Source: Serripes groenlandicus
Lineage: Eukaryota > Mollusca > Bivalvia > Cardiida > Cardiidae
Assembly (NCBI GenBank): GCA_031761405.1
Contig: JASEVX010000001.1
Coordinates: 110,851,643 to 110,915,642, forward strand
DNA length: 64,000 nucleotides
Direction: 5' to 3'
The translations under genes and the position numbers were made by a program. Positions 1 to 9,930 of the stretch are shown one piece after another. Position 1 is the stretch's first letter. Every line of letters begins with the position of its first letter. The notes below the pieces were generated by a model, which saw only the letters and a program-made list of their open reading frames with translations, searched no databases and had not been told where the DNA came from.

Positions 1-136
1 ACATAGCCTTCTGTTAGCTTATTGGTGGATTACTTATGAAGTAAGTCTCAGTTCAACTAGTCATTTGTTTCTAGCGAGTGAGCTACATCAGCTCGACGAA
101 TGTATTTTAGTTGAAAGCTTCTAAAATACAAGATAC

Positions 137-170
137 AAGAGAAAGTTGATGCAAGGCATCAATGTCGCCG
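137..170 (-). repeat. terminus of a hairpin-ended dispersed repeat
   Basis: The sequence ACAAGAGAAAGTTGATGCAA and what follows contains the self-complementary TTGATGCAAGGCATCAA, then TGTCGCCGGAAAAGACTGCATTG. The same end, inverted, occurs at about 42365-42418, and a degenerate copy at about 24822-24845 keeps the ACAAGAGAAAGGTCAATGTCGCCGGAAA part. Read on the minus strand it ends hairpin, then TCTCTTGT, which resembles the Helentron 3' ends elsewhere in the window. Confidence 0.55.
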
Positions 171-597
171 GAAAAGACTGCATTGATTTATTTATGTATT
201 CTTGACTTTCCTTAGTCTATTCAAACATTAGGAACGTTGAAATGAAAACATTTGCTTATAAAGTTTATATTTATACCTATACATTAGGGTATCTATAACA
301 AATTAACGAAATGTGTACACATTTATCTGGCTTAAATTTAATTTTGCTGTTGTTACTTATTTAAATAATAGTATTCATTCATATAATTTCAATGTTTGTC
401 AATCTTATTCGAATCACAAGGTAAATATCCTGGTATTGCTTTAAAGGGAGGTAATTTGAAGAAAACACACAAAAGTCTTCAAAAGGAGAAATATATCAGC
501 ATCACCGTCTACAGTTTAAATTGTTCTATTGTTTGTGGATTTAAAAATGTTCTTTTTTTCTTATTTCTACATGTACAACGAAATATTGCGGCTTCTC

Positions 598-645
598 TTT
601 GACGCTTTGCGTCAAACATTCGTCTTGTACTTGTCTAAAATAAAA
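598..645 (+). repeat. hairpin-ended dispersed repeat terminus
   Basis: The stem TTTGACGCTTTGCGTCAAA is followed by TTCGTCTTGTACTTG. A related end (TTTGATGCTTTGCATCAAA followed by ATTATTCTTGTTTTTG) is at 18172-18205. The hairpin-plus-CTTGT pattern matches other families in the window. Confidence 0.45.
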
Positions 646-730
646 TAATATCACTCGCTTTTTCATATCGAAATGCGCATGCGCGAAAATCGATGTTAAA
701 GGTCACGAAACTACACAACAGAATAGGGTC

Positions 731-1180
731 TATATTTAGCTTAGAAACAGTTCCTACTTTAGATATTCATGGATTAACATTATTAAATGAATTCTACACA
801 AATCAAGACATCTCTTTGAACATGAAAACAACATTTAGTAAGTTAAAATTGCTATTAAAAGGAGAATCCGAAATTGACCTCAATGATGACACATAAGAGT
901 CTGCATTAGGGGGTGTTGGTTCACGTCTTGAAGGGACCACTTTTGTCTTCGTAAATAAGACAAAAAACTTAAATGCGAGTGAAATAAAAAAAACTGCAAA
1001 CATTAAAAAATCGGAATATTTATTTCATTTTAGATGTGTCATTTATTAGTGTTCGTAAACAACCACAATTGTAATATGTTCAAATCATCTAGATTTGTTT
1101 CTTTCTAATAATAAGCCGCCCTCCCATGTGATTTCCGAAAAGCTATTAAAAATAGAAGTCGCGGGCTTCTGCCCGGCGAC
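731..1180 (+). repeat. dispersed repeat, copy 1 (shared with 27568-27985)
   Basis: From TTTAGCTTAGAAACAGTTCC to AAAGCTATTAAAAATAGAAG the block matches 27568-27985 over more than 400 bases, with substitutions and small indels. This copy ends in a strong hairpin (GTCGCGGGC, loop TTCT, GCCCGGCGAC, about 1158-1182). No reading frame is conserved between the copies, so the 67-codon open frame here is not a gene. Confidence 0.75.
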
Positions 1181-1854
1181 TAATTACCAATGTTTTGCAT
1201 TGGATTTTACGTCAGTAAACGGAAGGTATCAACCAATCAAATCAATAGCTGTACATTTGTGTAATCATTACCGGTAGACAGGCTCTTATATACGCCCCAG
1301 TGCTAGCTACGTTTGTAAAATGAGTTGTGAACTTGTTATTTATTTCTATCAGGTCTGGAGTTTTCTTTACGACAGCGATTTTGGAGCCTGGACCATATCT
1401 AGAGTTTCTTATGAAAAGGTACATCTTTCTAATGTTTCCATTGATATACACATGTACTCATTGGATTATATGTTGTTCGATTTCCAGCTAAATAATAGAA
1501 CCGTTGATGTAATGTCTACTCAGTTTTCAGAATAAAAATCAAGGCGCCCAGTTGAATTTATTTACTAACGTGTATACACTTCTGGGAAACATCAGTTACC
1601 AAACTGCAATCATTTTAATTGATAGTTTGATGGTTCAAATTCTGATCGAACGGAGATTCAAATCTTTTCCCCCCGTTTTTGCTACATTTTGTCTCATATA
1701 ACACATTTCAAATAATAATTGTAAAAAGAAATGAGCTATGATGTTAAATAGTTTGTATTCTCATTTTTAAAGTTTCCAACTAGCCTGCTAAATTGTGTCT
1801 ATGTTTATCCGTTTGAGGAATCAACGCCGAAAAATATTTCATCTATTATTGTAG

Positions 1855-1909
1855 GGTCCAGAGAAAAGGGGCACAATTGAAAAGACGTCGCGTGACAAGT
1901 ATTCGAGAG
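1855..1909 (+). CDS. D-amino-acid/D-aspartate oxidase, exon A (first visible)
   Basis: This is one exon of an FAD-dependent D-amino-acid oxidase family gene (DAO/DDO), a peroxisomal flavoenzyme that oxidatively deaminates D-amino acids. It follows an acceptor reading TTATTGTAG and ends at a GTAATT donor. It starts with the last base of a split codon, then encodes VQRKGAQLKRRRVTSIRE, which matches the family segment before the second half of the FAD domain (typically a KGG.ii.rrV.S..E pattern). It ends in phase 0, as the next exon requires. The short length alone would not be convincing; phase agreement and the contiguous homology with the next five exons are. The 5' part of the gene is not visible. 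Confidence 0.8.
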
Positions 1910-2675
1910 GTAATTACTCGGATCTGTATACATCATCTGTTTTGAGTAATGCTGCAATTTTATTCATAACAATTGTTCGTAAAACGAGCAACGACCGAAA
2001 ATAACCACAATTGATCCCAATCCATAATATTAACACAAATCTGGCTCTATCACGCTCAAAACATTTTTAAGCAGTTACTCTATGGTCTAGTTTTTAATTT
2101 CGGGATAAGTAACATGTTTTCCACTCTTGTGAAACACTTCCATTTAGACAAAGGCGTAAGTGATACTAAAGGGGATCTTGTAACCAGGTCGTGAACTATT
2201 GTAAACGGTTACAGAAAAAAGTAAGACTTTACAGTTTTAGATATTTCGTTAGACATTGTATCTTATGTTGTTCTCACACGTGCTCTTGTGATACTCAACC
2301 TCGGTACCCAGGCTACTCATACAATATGTGATGCCCTAGGTAAATTGGCTAGCGAAACTTCGTAAAGCATGCACCACGCTTTCGTCTGTAACTACACTGT
2401 CATTTTTGTATCGCATGAGGTTTGTGTCATGCGGCTAATGAAGTGGCCGCATTTCACCTCATAAATTATTCATGAGTACGAGATTTTTACAGCCAATTTG
2501 CCCAGGGTATCATATATCTTATGAATAGCCTGGGTACAGAGGATGGTTATACTATGCGTTGAAAAGGTTTACCATAGTATTCATTGTTTAAAGATGCATC
2601 AAGTCCCTAAATATCCGGTTACGGCTCATATATGCTTAATTTCAAATTGTTTGTTGTGAAATGTTATATAAACAG
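1910..2675 (+). other. oxidase intron A
   Basis: Intron between the first two visible exons, bounded by GTAATT and an acceptor ending TAAACAG. I see no gene or recognisable repeat inside. Confidence 0.7.
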
Positions 2676-2780
2676 CTATCAGAAGAAGGATATGATGTCA
2701 TATTAAACTGTGCGGGTCTTGGTGCCCGTGACCTTGTCAATGACCCGGGTATGCAGCCAGTGCGTGGTCAGGTGATGCGG
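2676..2780 (+). CDS. D-amino-acid/D-aspartate oxidase, exon B
   Basis: This 35-codon exon begins LSEEGYDVILNCAGLGAR and ends RGQVMR, directly before a perfect GTAAGT donor. YDVI.NC.GLGAR is the family's conserved strand and turn next to the flavin, and PVRGQV is the following conserved segment (DAO has PGRGQ, DDO has PVRGQ). The GLGAR and PVRGQ forms are slightly closer to D-aspartate oxidase. Both borders are phase 0. A 105-codon open frame on the opposite strand over this region is a shadow. Confidence 0.93.
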
Positions 2781-3785
2781 GTAAGTTATTAAAATTTGAA
2801 TTACATTGTCACTAATCAAGCATGAGCGAATTTGATCGGCTTCGCAGGCGTGGTTTATTTTCCGAAAGCAGCCGGTTGCTTTTTTTTTATGGTTTGGCAA
2901 TAGTGAAATGTTGTATACGTCTATATTGCAATTTCGTTTGTCACTTTTGACTTGCCGCGACAAAAGAGCGAATGCGATACCAAAATATTGCTTTTCCGGG
3001 GCAGCGGCGCTCTTAAACATTTGCGTTTAATAAATGTTAAAGTTTTTTATTACTTTTCCTCTACAAGTCTATGCTATCTATTTGTTTTGGTGAATTTTGA
3101 AAATTGGACATAACTACGTCATTTTTATTACATTGACTTCAACACAGTTAACGAATATAAAGGTTACTTGTGTTGTTGATCAAAGTGGGACGTCGAGACA
3201 TATTGTTATGCGAAACTGTTGTTAATGCGGCAGCGATCATCCAATCAAATTTCAGAAAGCTATATGTAACTGTTGCCACCAGTTACCAATGAAAGTGAAC
3301 GGTCTTGTGGACAACATCCGCTCACTATTTGATTGGCCCTTTTAGTAATGGTCTGATACAGCTGAGGACACATATATACGAGATAAGGGAGATAACTTTT
3401 GGAATAACTGACAATCTCCAGCCGTCCAATTCCTTTCGGTAGAACTCGATTTACTACCTCCCCTTTCACAAGTTAATAACTGGCATATCCAGAATTGCCA
3501 GAGGTAAACTTTTTGATTTGCTGTCTCTAATTAGGAAACTGCGAATATTCAGGAACAGTTCTAAAACGCTGCCATATTATTGTTAGTAACAATTCTTCCA
3601 ATTAGCTTTAAGTTCCTCCACTTCTTTCATTGTTCGAGAGGAATCCGCCCTTGAAGTCTTAAATTCTCAACTCTGAATTGCAGCGCCAATTACAAGTAAC
3701 CGCTGAAATATGATTATTAAATAAATGTGACAGTGTTAAATCAAGTTTTCTTTATGATGATCACTGAGTGTTGGAATCGTTTTAG
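2781..3785 (+). other. oxidase intron B
   Basis: About 1 kb of AT-rich intron between GTAAGT and an acceptor ending TTTTAG. No repeat or gene recognised. Confidence 0.75.
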
Positions 3786-3859
3786 ATAAGCGCTCCTTGG
3801 ATTAAGCATTTCTATGGCGTTGATGACTCTTCTGGGATTATCTGTTATATTATACCGGG
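3786..3859 (+). CDS. D-amino-acid/D-aspartate oxidase, exon C
   Basis: The exon encodes ISAPWIKHFYG followed by VDDSSGIICYIIPG and ends in phase 2 at a GTATGT donor. APW.KHF and YIIPG are family hallmarks; the Tyr of YIIPG corresponds to the substrate-binding Tyr228 of mammalian DAO. The position of DAO Tyr224 has no tyrosine here (GIIC in place of GIYNS), which is also the situation in DDO. The exon is too short for an ordinary open-frame scan and was found by homology and phase. The split Gly codon (GG|A) is completed exactly by the first base of the next exon at 7964. Confidence 0.93.
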
Positions 3860-4510
3860 GTATGTCCATGCACGTTTAGCATCATTGATCCTATATTCAT
3901 ATACAGTAATAAACCCTCTATACATGTGTGTATCCTGAAACCCCAATATATACACATATTACCTGTGTTATCATGAAATGTGTTCCTTCACAGTTTTGTA
4001 GAATAAAATTATTTTCTGGTAAAATGGGACATAACCCTAAATCTTAGTCTAGATTGTTAATGATTTAACATTATCCTGAAGTGTTTTTTTGTCAAATTGG
4101 AAATCGCCATATGTCGAAGTTATGCTATAAATAGGATTGTGCTAAATAATTAAACTAGCCATACAACATATTATTAAATGAAGTATCTGTTCAAATCACA
4201 CAACCGGCTGCTTTCACACCAAACATATGCGCTAGACATATGAGAGGTGTTCAACATTTATTTGAGCCTTGTTCCAGTAAAACCAGCCTTGGTGCATGTA
4301 TTACAATACTATATAATTACTGTGTCCTAAACACACATTTTGAAATGTAAGTATTCATGGTATTGCACTATTTTCCTGCAGTATACTATTGTGTCAAAAC
4401 ATGATCTTTATTATTAATCTTCTAAGTGGTACAACCGAAACACTTAGCGAATAATTAGAGGGCATTTCTGCTTTGATTTGTGAAGAAGACTATACTTTGG
4501 CATAGGGGTA

Positions 4511-4740
4511 TTAACCCTTTCCCTCATATATACGCTTTCTGACGCCTCTGCAGCAGACGGCTTTTTGAAAACATAGTGACAAAAGAAGAAATTGCACAAA
4601 ACGTGCAATTTCTCCTTTTGCTACAATGTTTTCCACTTTTTGTCATAGGTTATCCATTCAATTATGGAGATTTTCTATGTTTGGACAAAATACGTTCAAA
4701 GTCGTCTGCTGCAGAATTGACGTATGAGGGAAAGGGTTAA
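4511..4740. mobile_element. MITE with TTAA target and CCCTTTCCC termini (piggyBac-like)
   Basis: The element is bounded by TTAA on both sides and has inverted ends TTAACCCTTTCCCTCATA / TATGAGGGAAAGGGTTAA. Inside the ends is a second inverted pair (CTGCAGCAGACGGCTTT / AAAGTCGTCTGCTGCAG) and a central palindrome around GAAATTGCACAAAACGTGCA. TTAA duplication with CC/GG-starting ends is the piggyBac superfamily signature. It has no coding capacity. Another intact copy is at 29561-29780. Confidence 0.8.
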
Positions 4741-5821
4741 TAAAAATGATGACCAGCTCGGTAACACTATTCCTATGGGCTCAATACGATGTATTAGTCA
4801 TCACATCGGTTTATACTGCAGAGTCAAACTAATGATGGCAACAATTGAATACAGAGTGGAAAATCCTGCATTAGTGAACTTCATTGAAAATCCCTCCATG
4901 GACACAAAGACAAATGTCAAATACACTGGGACTGTCTGTTGGGTGTCTTACCGTGTTATTGCCAATGTCTTGGGTGTGAAAGTAAACTAATAGGTTTAAC
5001 TGCTCAATATACCTCAACCCAATAGGTCAATGTCCAAACCAGCACCAATGGAATAAGATGTTACCGTCATGGGCATTACATAAAATACTTGTTACAATAA
5101 AAGATAAACAGTTTTAATACATATCTATGTTATGTTTGTTCAATAACAACCTCTAGTCTATTCCTTTCCTTGAAATTGCATAGTTGTGAAACGTCTGCTT
5201 TAAACTATTTCTGACAAAAATATAGAGACTTGAGATTTCGGTTTGATCGAACACTTTCTTATTCTCCAACTACATGCATTGATAAGGCATTTTTTCAGGT
5301 ATTCTCCATATCATTACAATCTCCTGTTCTATGAGAATATCGGAAAAGTATCTGAAATAAGATTGCACTATGTTTTGAATATTTCTTCTTTGAAAATATC
5401 TTCAGCTACAGGCTCCCTGGATGAAACACTTTATCATAAGTCTTGGAGAAAGAATAGAGTCCATTGTCATTCCGTCGTTAGTAACGTTTTATATCTACTT
5501 TCTGTTATTGCATGTAGATTATGACCTGTGCAGTCAAATTATTTATTTATCGATACAGTGAAATAATTTCCATGGACTTTATGTTACATCACAATTTAAT
5601 CCGTGGAATTTTAAGTTATTAATTTTTTTGAAACTAATTAACCCCATAGGCTAATTAAGAGGATACCCCCTCTTTCATGTAATCCAGAAATATCTAACCT
5701 TAAAAAGGAAAACTAATCCCAACCCCATGTTCAAGCACAGGAGATCCAGATCAACCTGCTCACACGCTGATATATACTTGTCACTAGTCATCTATATACA
5801 TCCAATTGTTCATACATATTA

Positions 5822-6010
5822 TTATCTCTTTCCAACAAACAGATGTTTTGCTGACACCTCTGCAGCAGACGACTTATGAAATCATTGTGGCGAAGGAGAA
5901 ATTTCTCATAATTCACTCTTTTAAATACTTTTAAATACATTTAAAGATATTTTACAATTTTTTGTTCAGATGTTTTCAACGTTGTCTGCTGCAGATTTGT
6001 TGTAGATTTC
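5822..6010. mobile_element. diverged copy of the TTAA MITE
   Basis: It carries the CTGCAGCAGACGACTT and GTTGTCTGCTGCAGATTTGT inner inverted repeats and the GAGAAATT centre of the MITE at 4511-4740. Its right end (TGTGGGAAAG) is the start of the 40-bp tandem unit that follows, so the array appears to have grown out of the MITE terminus. Confidence 0.7.
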
Positions 6011-7963
6011 TGTGGGAAAGTGGTACATATTCTATTTTAAGAATGTCATTTGTGGGAAAGTGGTAAATATTTTATTTTAAGAATGTCCTATGTGGGAAAG
6101 TGGTAAATATTTTATTTTAAGAATGTACTATGTGGGAAAGTGGTAAATATTTTATTTTAAGAATGTCCTATATGGGAAAGTGGTAAATATTTATTTTAAG
6201 AATGTCATTTGTGGGAAAGTGGTAAATATTCTATTTTAAGAATGTCCTATGTGGGAAAGTGGTAAATATCTTATTTTAAGAATGTCCTATGTGGGAAAGT
6301 GGTAAATATTCTATTTTAAGAATGTCCTATATGGGAAAGTGGTAAATATTTTATTTTAAGAATGTCCTATGTGGGAAAGTGGTAAATATTCTATTTTAAG
6401 AATGTCCTATGTGGGAAAGTGGTAAATATCTTATTTTAAGAATGTCCTATGTGGGAAAGTGGTAAATATTCTATTTTAAGAATGTCCTATATGGGAAAGT
6501 GGTAAATATTTTATTTTAAGAATGTCCTATGTGGGAAAGTGGTAAATATTCTATTTTAAGAATGTCCTATGTGGGAAAGTGGTAAATATTTTATTTTAAG
6601 AATGTCCTATGTGGGAAAGTGGTAAATATTCTATTTTAAGAATGTCCTATGTGGGAAAGTGGGAAATATTCTATTTTAAGAATGTCCTATGTGGGAAAGT
6701 GGAAAAATATTTTATTTTAAGAATGTCCTATGTGGGAAAGTGGTAAATATTTTATTTCAAGAATGTCCTATGTGGGAAATAGGTAAATATTTTATTTCAA
6801 GAATGTCCTATGTGGGAAAGTGGTTAATATTCTATTTTAAGAATGTCCTATGTGGGAAAGTGGTAAATATTTTATTTCAAGAATGTCCTATGTGGGAAAG
6901 TGGTAAATATTTTATTTCAAGAATGTCCTATGTGGGAAAGTGGTTAATATTCTATTTTAAGAATGTCCTATGTGGGAAAGTGGTAAATATTCTATTTTAA
7001 GAATGTCCTATGTGGGAAAGTGGGAAATATTCTATTTTAAGAATGTCCTATGTGGGAAAGTGGAAAAATATTTTATTTTAAGAATGTCCTATGTGGGAAA
7101 GTGGTAAATATTTTATTTCAAGAATGTCCTATGTGGGAAAGTGGTAAATATTTTATTTCAAGAATGTCCTATGTGGGAAAGTGGTTAATATTCTATTTTA
7201 AGAATGTCCTATGTGGGAAAGTGGTAAATATTTTATTTCAAGAATGTCCTATGTGGGAAAGTGGTAAATATTTTATTTCAAGAATGTCCTATGTGGAAAA
7301 GTGGTTAATATTCTATTTTAAGAATGTCCTATGTGGGAAAGTGGTAAATATTCTATTTTAAGAATGTCCTATGTGGGAAAGTGGGAAATATTCTATTTTA
7401 AGAATGTCCTATGTGGGAAAGTGGAAAAATATTTTATTTTAAGAATGTCCTATGTGGGAAAGTGGTAAATATTTTATTTCAAGAATGTCCTATGTGGGAA
7501 AGTGGTTAATATTCTATTTTAAGAATGTCCTATGTGGGAAAGTGGTAAATATTTTATTTCAAGAATGTCCTATGTGGGAAAGTGGTAAATATTTTATTTC
7601 AAGAATGTCCTATGTGGGAAAGTGGTTAATATTCTATTTTAAGAATGTCCTATGTGGGAAAGTGGTCAATATTTTATTTTAAGAATGTCCTATGTGGGAA
7701 AGTGGTTAATATTCTATTTTAAGAATGTCCTATGTGGGAAAGTGGTAAATATTCTATTTTAAGAATGTCCTATGTGGGAAAGTGGTAAATATTCTATTTT
7801 AAGAATGTCCTATGTGGGAAAGTGGTCAATATTTTATTTTAAGAATGTCCTATGTGGGAAAGTGGTAAATATTCTATTTTAAGAATGTCCTATGTGGGAA
7901 AGTGGTAAATATTCTATTTTAAGAATGTCCTATGTGGGAAAGTGGTAAATATTCTATTTTAAG
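6010..7963 (+). repeat. 40-bp minisatellite made of MITE end + splice acceptor + exon start
   Basis: About 49 tandem units of 39-41 bp run directly into the exon at 7964. In each unit TGTGGGAAAGTGGTAA resembles the MITE terminus (GTGGGAAAGGGTTAA), ATATTCTATTTTAAG equals the intron end, and AATGTCCTATGTGG equals the first 14 exon bases. Every unit therefore contains a potential acceptor (TTTTAAG or TTTCAAG) followed by exon-like sequence. A 361-bp higher-order period is visible between about 6700 and 7423, where the rare variant GGAAAAATATT recurs at 6701, 7062 and 7423. Open frames reading MWESGKYFISRM are artefacts of the repeat. Confidence 0.95.
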
Positions 7964-8081
7964 AATGTCCTATGTGGTGTTAGGAGGTACGGCGAATATC
8001 GATGACGAAAACACCAATGTCAGTACAGAGGACAGCAATAGAATATGGAACGCGTGTGTGAAATATTGTCCTAGCTTGACG
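7964..8081 (+). CDS. D-amino-acid/D-aspartate oxidase, exon D
   Basis: The first base completes the Gly codon from 3859, then MSYVVLGGTANIDDEN leads to NRIWNACVKYCPSLT and a GTATGT donor (phase 0). V.LGGT and the IW..C...PSL pattern are the family's conserved segment between the substrate lid and the C-terminal FAD-binding strand. The start at 7964 rests on exact phase complementarity with exon C, even though its acceptor (CTATTTTAAG) has a weak pyrimidine tract and about 49 similar acceptors lie upstream. Confidence 0.93.
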
Positions 8082-9068
8082 GTATGTACCATGCAACAAC
8101 ATTGACCTGATCCTGAGATTTGTACAGAAATGACAATTACCATGACATGTACCTAATCCAATCTAAAGTGTGTAGCATTCATCTTACCACATGCATCAAT
8201 ACAGTTTATGAAAAGATGTCCGCGACATAACAATGTTTATCTTGGTACAAATATCAGGACGAGGTCAATTTTGTCGAGCAATGATATATGATATATCAAC
8301 CTGTTATCTTTGAAATGAGACTGGGAAGTTTATTATCGCATTATATGATACGTTCTTTTCCAAATTAAAAGAAAATAGTTTAAGTCTTAATATATATATT
8401 GGAGCACATCTTCGCGATGTGGTCGTCTTCGAGATCGAGTTTAGCACCATCATGCAGGTTAATTTTGTAGAGCAATACTATACGGTATATCCACCTTTTA
8501 TCTGAGTAGTTTATTATCACGTTATATGATTTTATATTTTGTTATGTTTAATTGTGGCCGTTTGTTGCATTGTCTTTTGTCAAATGTCGAAAACAATGTT
8601 TACCGAGCTGGGGTTCGATCTCACAATACCCGAATGACAGCCCTATAGTTGCAATCGACTGAGCTCACCGGGCTCGGCATATTTGAATTGTGTATTACGG
8701 GATTAAACCCTGGTATCTGTGGCAGACGCTCTCATTGCTTTTTTTCAGTTTTATCACGGCGGCCATGTGTTTCTTGGCTTTCTCGCATCAGTACCCCATA
8801 CAACAGTTTCCTAGGAAACTTGATACCTTCCCATATATATATGTTTAACCATAAACAGTGACCCATGAATGCACAGTCTCCCTTGTGTGTGCATGTTGTA
8901 TTGTCACAGAAGCAACTGCTAGCTACAAACTGGAAGTGAAGACACGCCAATTTAACACATATACATATTTATGTTATGTCAACGCGGAGATACAAGAATA
9001 TCCTTTATCACTTGACGCGAATTTTGTTTGTATGCTTGACATTTATAATCGGTTATTTATTTCACCAG
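8082..9068 (+). other. oxidase intron D with a SINE head
   Basis: Intron between a GTATGT donor and a TTCACCAG acceptor. It contains a tRNA-like SINE fragment at about 8540-8690 on the minus strand; otherwise nothing recognisable. Confidence 0.75.
8540..8690 (-). mobile_element. tRNA-derived SINE fragment
   Basis: On the minus strand a GGTGAGCTCAGTCGATTG A-box-like segment is followed, after about 45 bases, by a GATCGAACC B-box-like segment, then by CATTTGACAAAAGACAATG. That last piece resembles the TTTGACAAAAGTCACTGTGA that follows the tRNA head of the SINE at 54.76-55.06 kb. No clear tail or target duplication was found. Confidence 0.5.
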
Positions 9069-9167
9069 GAAGCTAAAATCGAATCCGAGCATGTTGGATT
9101 GCGCCCGACCCGTCCAATGAGCGTGAGGTTGGAAAAAGAAACCGTAAATATAGACGGGAAACCACAG
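9069..9167 (+). CDS. D-amino-acid/D-aspartate oxidase, exon E
   Basis: Thirty-three codons start EAKIESEHVGLRPTRP and end DGKPQ before a GTAATT donor. VGLRPTRP...RLE is a family signature; the Arg of the TRP turn corresponds to the conserved Arg283 of mammalian DAO, which binds the substrate carboxylate. Both borders are phase 0. Confidence 0.94.
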
Positions 9168-9688
9168 GTAATTTACTCATTCTGTACAGGGTCTAATTGA
9201 CATTTATATCTCTGATAGTTCAGCGACGAAAGCCCAGTCGTTGAATAAATCAAGGCTATTAATCTAGGAATCGCGAGTTTGAAAACGGCTCGGTTATCGA
9301 TTTATTTCAATGTTTGGTCTTTTACCAATTAACTATAATGTAGACAGTTGGAGATATGTTGTGTGAAGTACTGGTACGAAGAAGCCAGGAAAAACATGGT
9401 CAGATAAACTGGTAAAAGATGGCCTAATTTCGCAAATAAATGGATGATATTCTGTCTCTACCTGTTTTGATTTGATGTAGTTAATTCGGTTTGCTTCTGA
9501 TTACTTGAGAACTGTTCTTGACCGAATAGCATACCAGAAATAGATTTACATGTAGTTCAATAGTATGCGTATATTGAAGACATCGGATGTGTGAATATAA
9601 TCTTTTTATTTGTTTCATATTGTCGTAAATAGAAGCCATAGCTTTGTATATTGAATCGTCGTGATTTGAATCCTTTTATTTTCTTTAG
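9168..9688 (+). other. oxidase intron E
   Basis: Intron ending in TTTATTTTCTTTAG. A SINE-tail-like segment at about 9338-9440 (GTTGGAGATATGTTGTGTGAAG) recurs at about 10024-10095. Confidence 0.75.
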
Positions 9689-9814
9689 ATTGTCGTGCAC
9701 AACTATGGTCACGGGGGAGGCGGGGTAACTCTTCACTGGGGATGTGCCGAGGACACAGCTTCTTTGGTTAAACAAGCCCTAGATAATATACAGTCTGTGA
9801 AATCTAAGCTGTGA
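9689..9814 (+). CDS. D-amino-acid/D-aspartate oxidase, last exon with SKL peroxisomal signal
   Basis: The exon begins [20 protein letters not shown], the C-terminal FAD-binding motif of the DAO/DDO family (HNYGHGG.G...HWG), and ends SVKSKL before a TGA stop. The terminal SKL is the canonical type 1 peroxisomal targeting signal; human DAO and DDO have weaker variants of it. The six visible exons give about 191 residues, roughly the C-terminal 55 percent of a typical family member of about 340 residues. Whether the substrate is neutral or acidic D-amino acids cannot be settled without the missing N-terminal exons. Confidence 0.95.
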   Translation: MVVHNYGHGGGGVTLHWGCAEDTASLVKQALDNIQSVKSKL

Positions 9815-9930
9815 TCTACAACTACTATGAAGAGAATGGCAACATATTACTTACACATAGGTCCCTGAACAACAATAATTACCTCCTGTCCCGGCCATTT
9901 TGAAAGCATTAATAGATGATTAAAAAAAAA
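9815..9930 (+). promoter_or_regulatory. 3' UTR and possible polyadenylation signal
   Basis: An ATTAAA hexamer at 9919-9924, just before an A run, about 105 bases after the stop codon, is the nearest candidate signal. There is no AATAAA in this stretch. An internal A run also makes the site easy to misread. Confidence 0.35.

Larger units (their letters stand above)
1..1854. other. upstream or intronic DNA of the oxidase gene, no exon recognised
   Basis: I find no exon here that continues the oxidase protein upstream of position 1855. The expected preceding exon must end with two bases of a split codon and encode the segment before the GAQLKRRRV stretch; no such reading is visible, so it probably lies outside the window. 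The stretch does contain hairpin-ended dispersed repeats (near 137-170 and 598-640) and a repeat shared with 27568-27985. The short open frames look random. Confidence 0.5.
3860..7963 (+). other. oxidase intron C, containing MITEs and a 40-bp array
   Basis: This 4.1-kb intron holds an intact TTAA-flanked MITE (4511-4740), a diverged relative (about 5822-6010) and the 40-bp minisatellite (about 6010-7963), which runs into the acceptor. The remaining parts, 3860-4510 and 4741-5821, show nothing recognisable. Confidence 0.85.

Noticed and set aside
731..1003. Open frames of about 66 codons on both strands
   Set aside because: Inside a dispersed repeat whose second copy at 27568 has stops and indels in the same frames.
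6010..7963. CRISPR-like regular repeat array, or repeated protein MWESGKYFISRM
   Set aside because: There are no variable spacers, the repeats are directly adjacent, and the unit is explained by MITE end, intron and exon parts. Open frames end at units of 39 or 41 bases.
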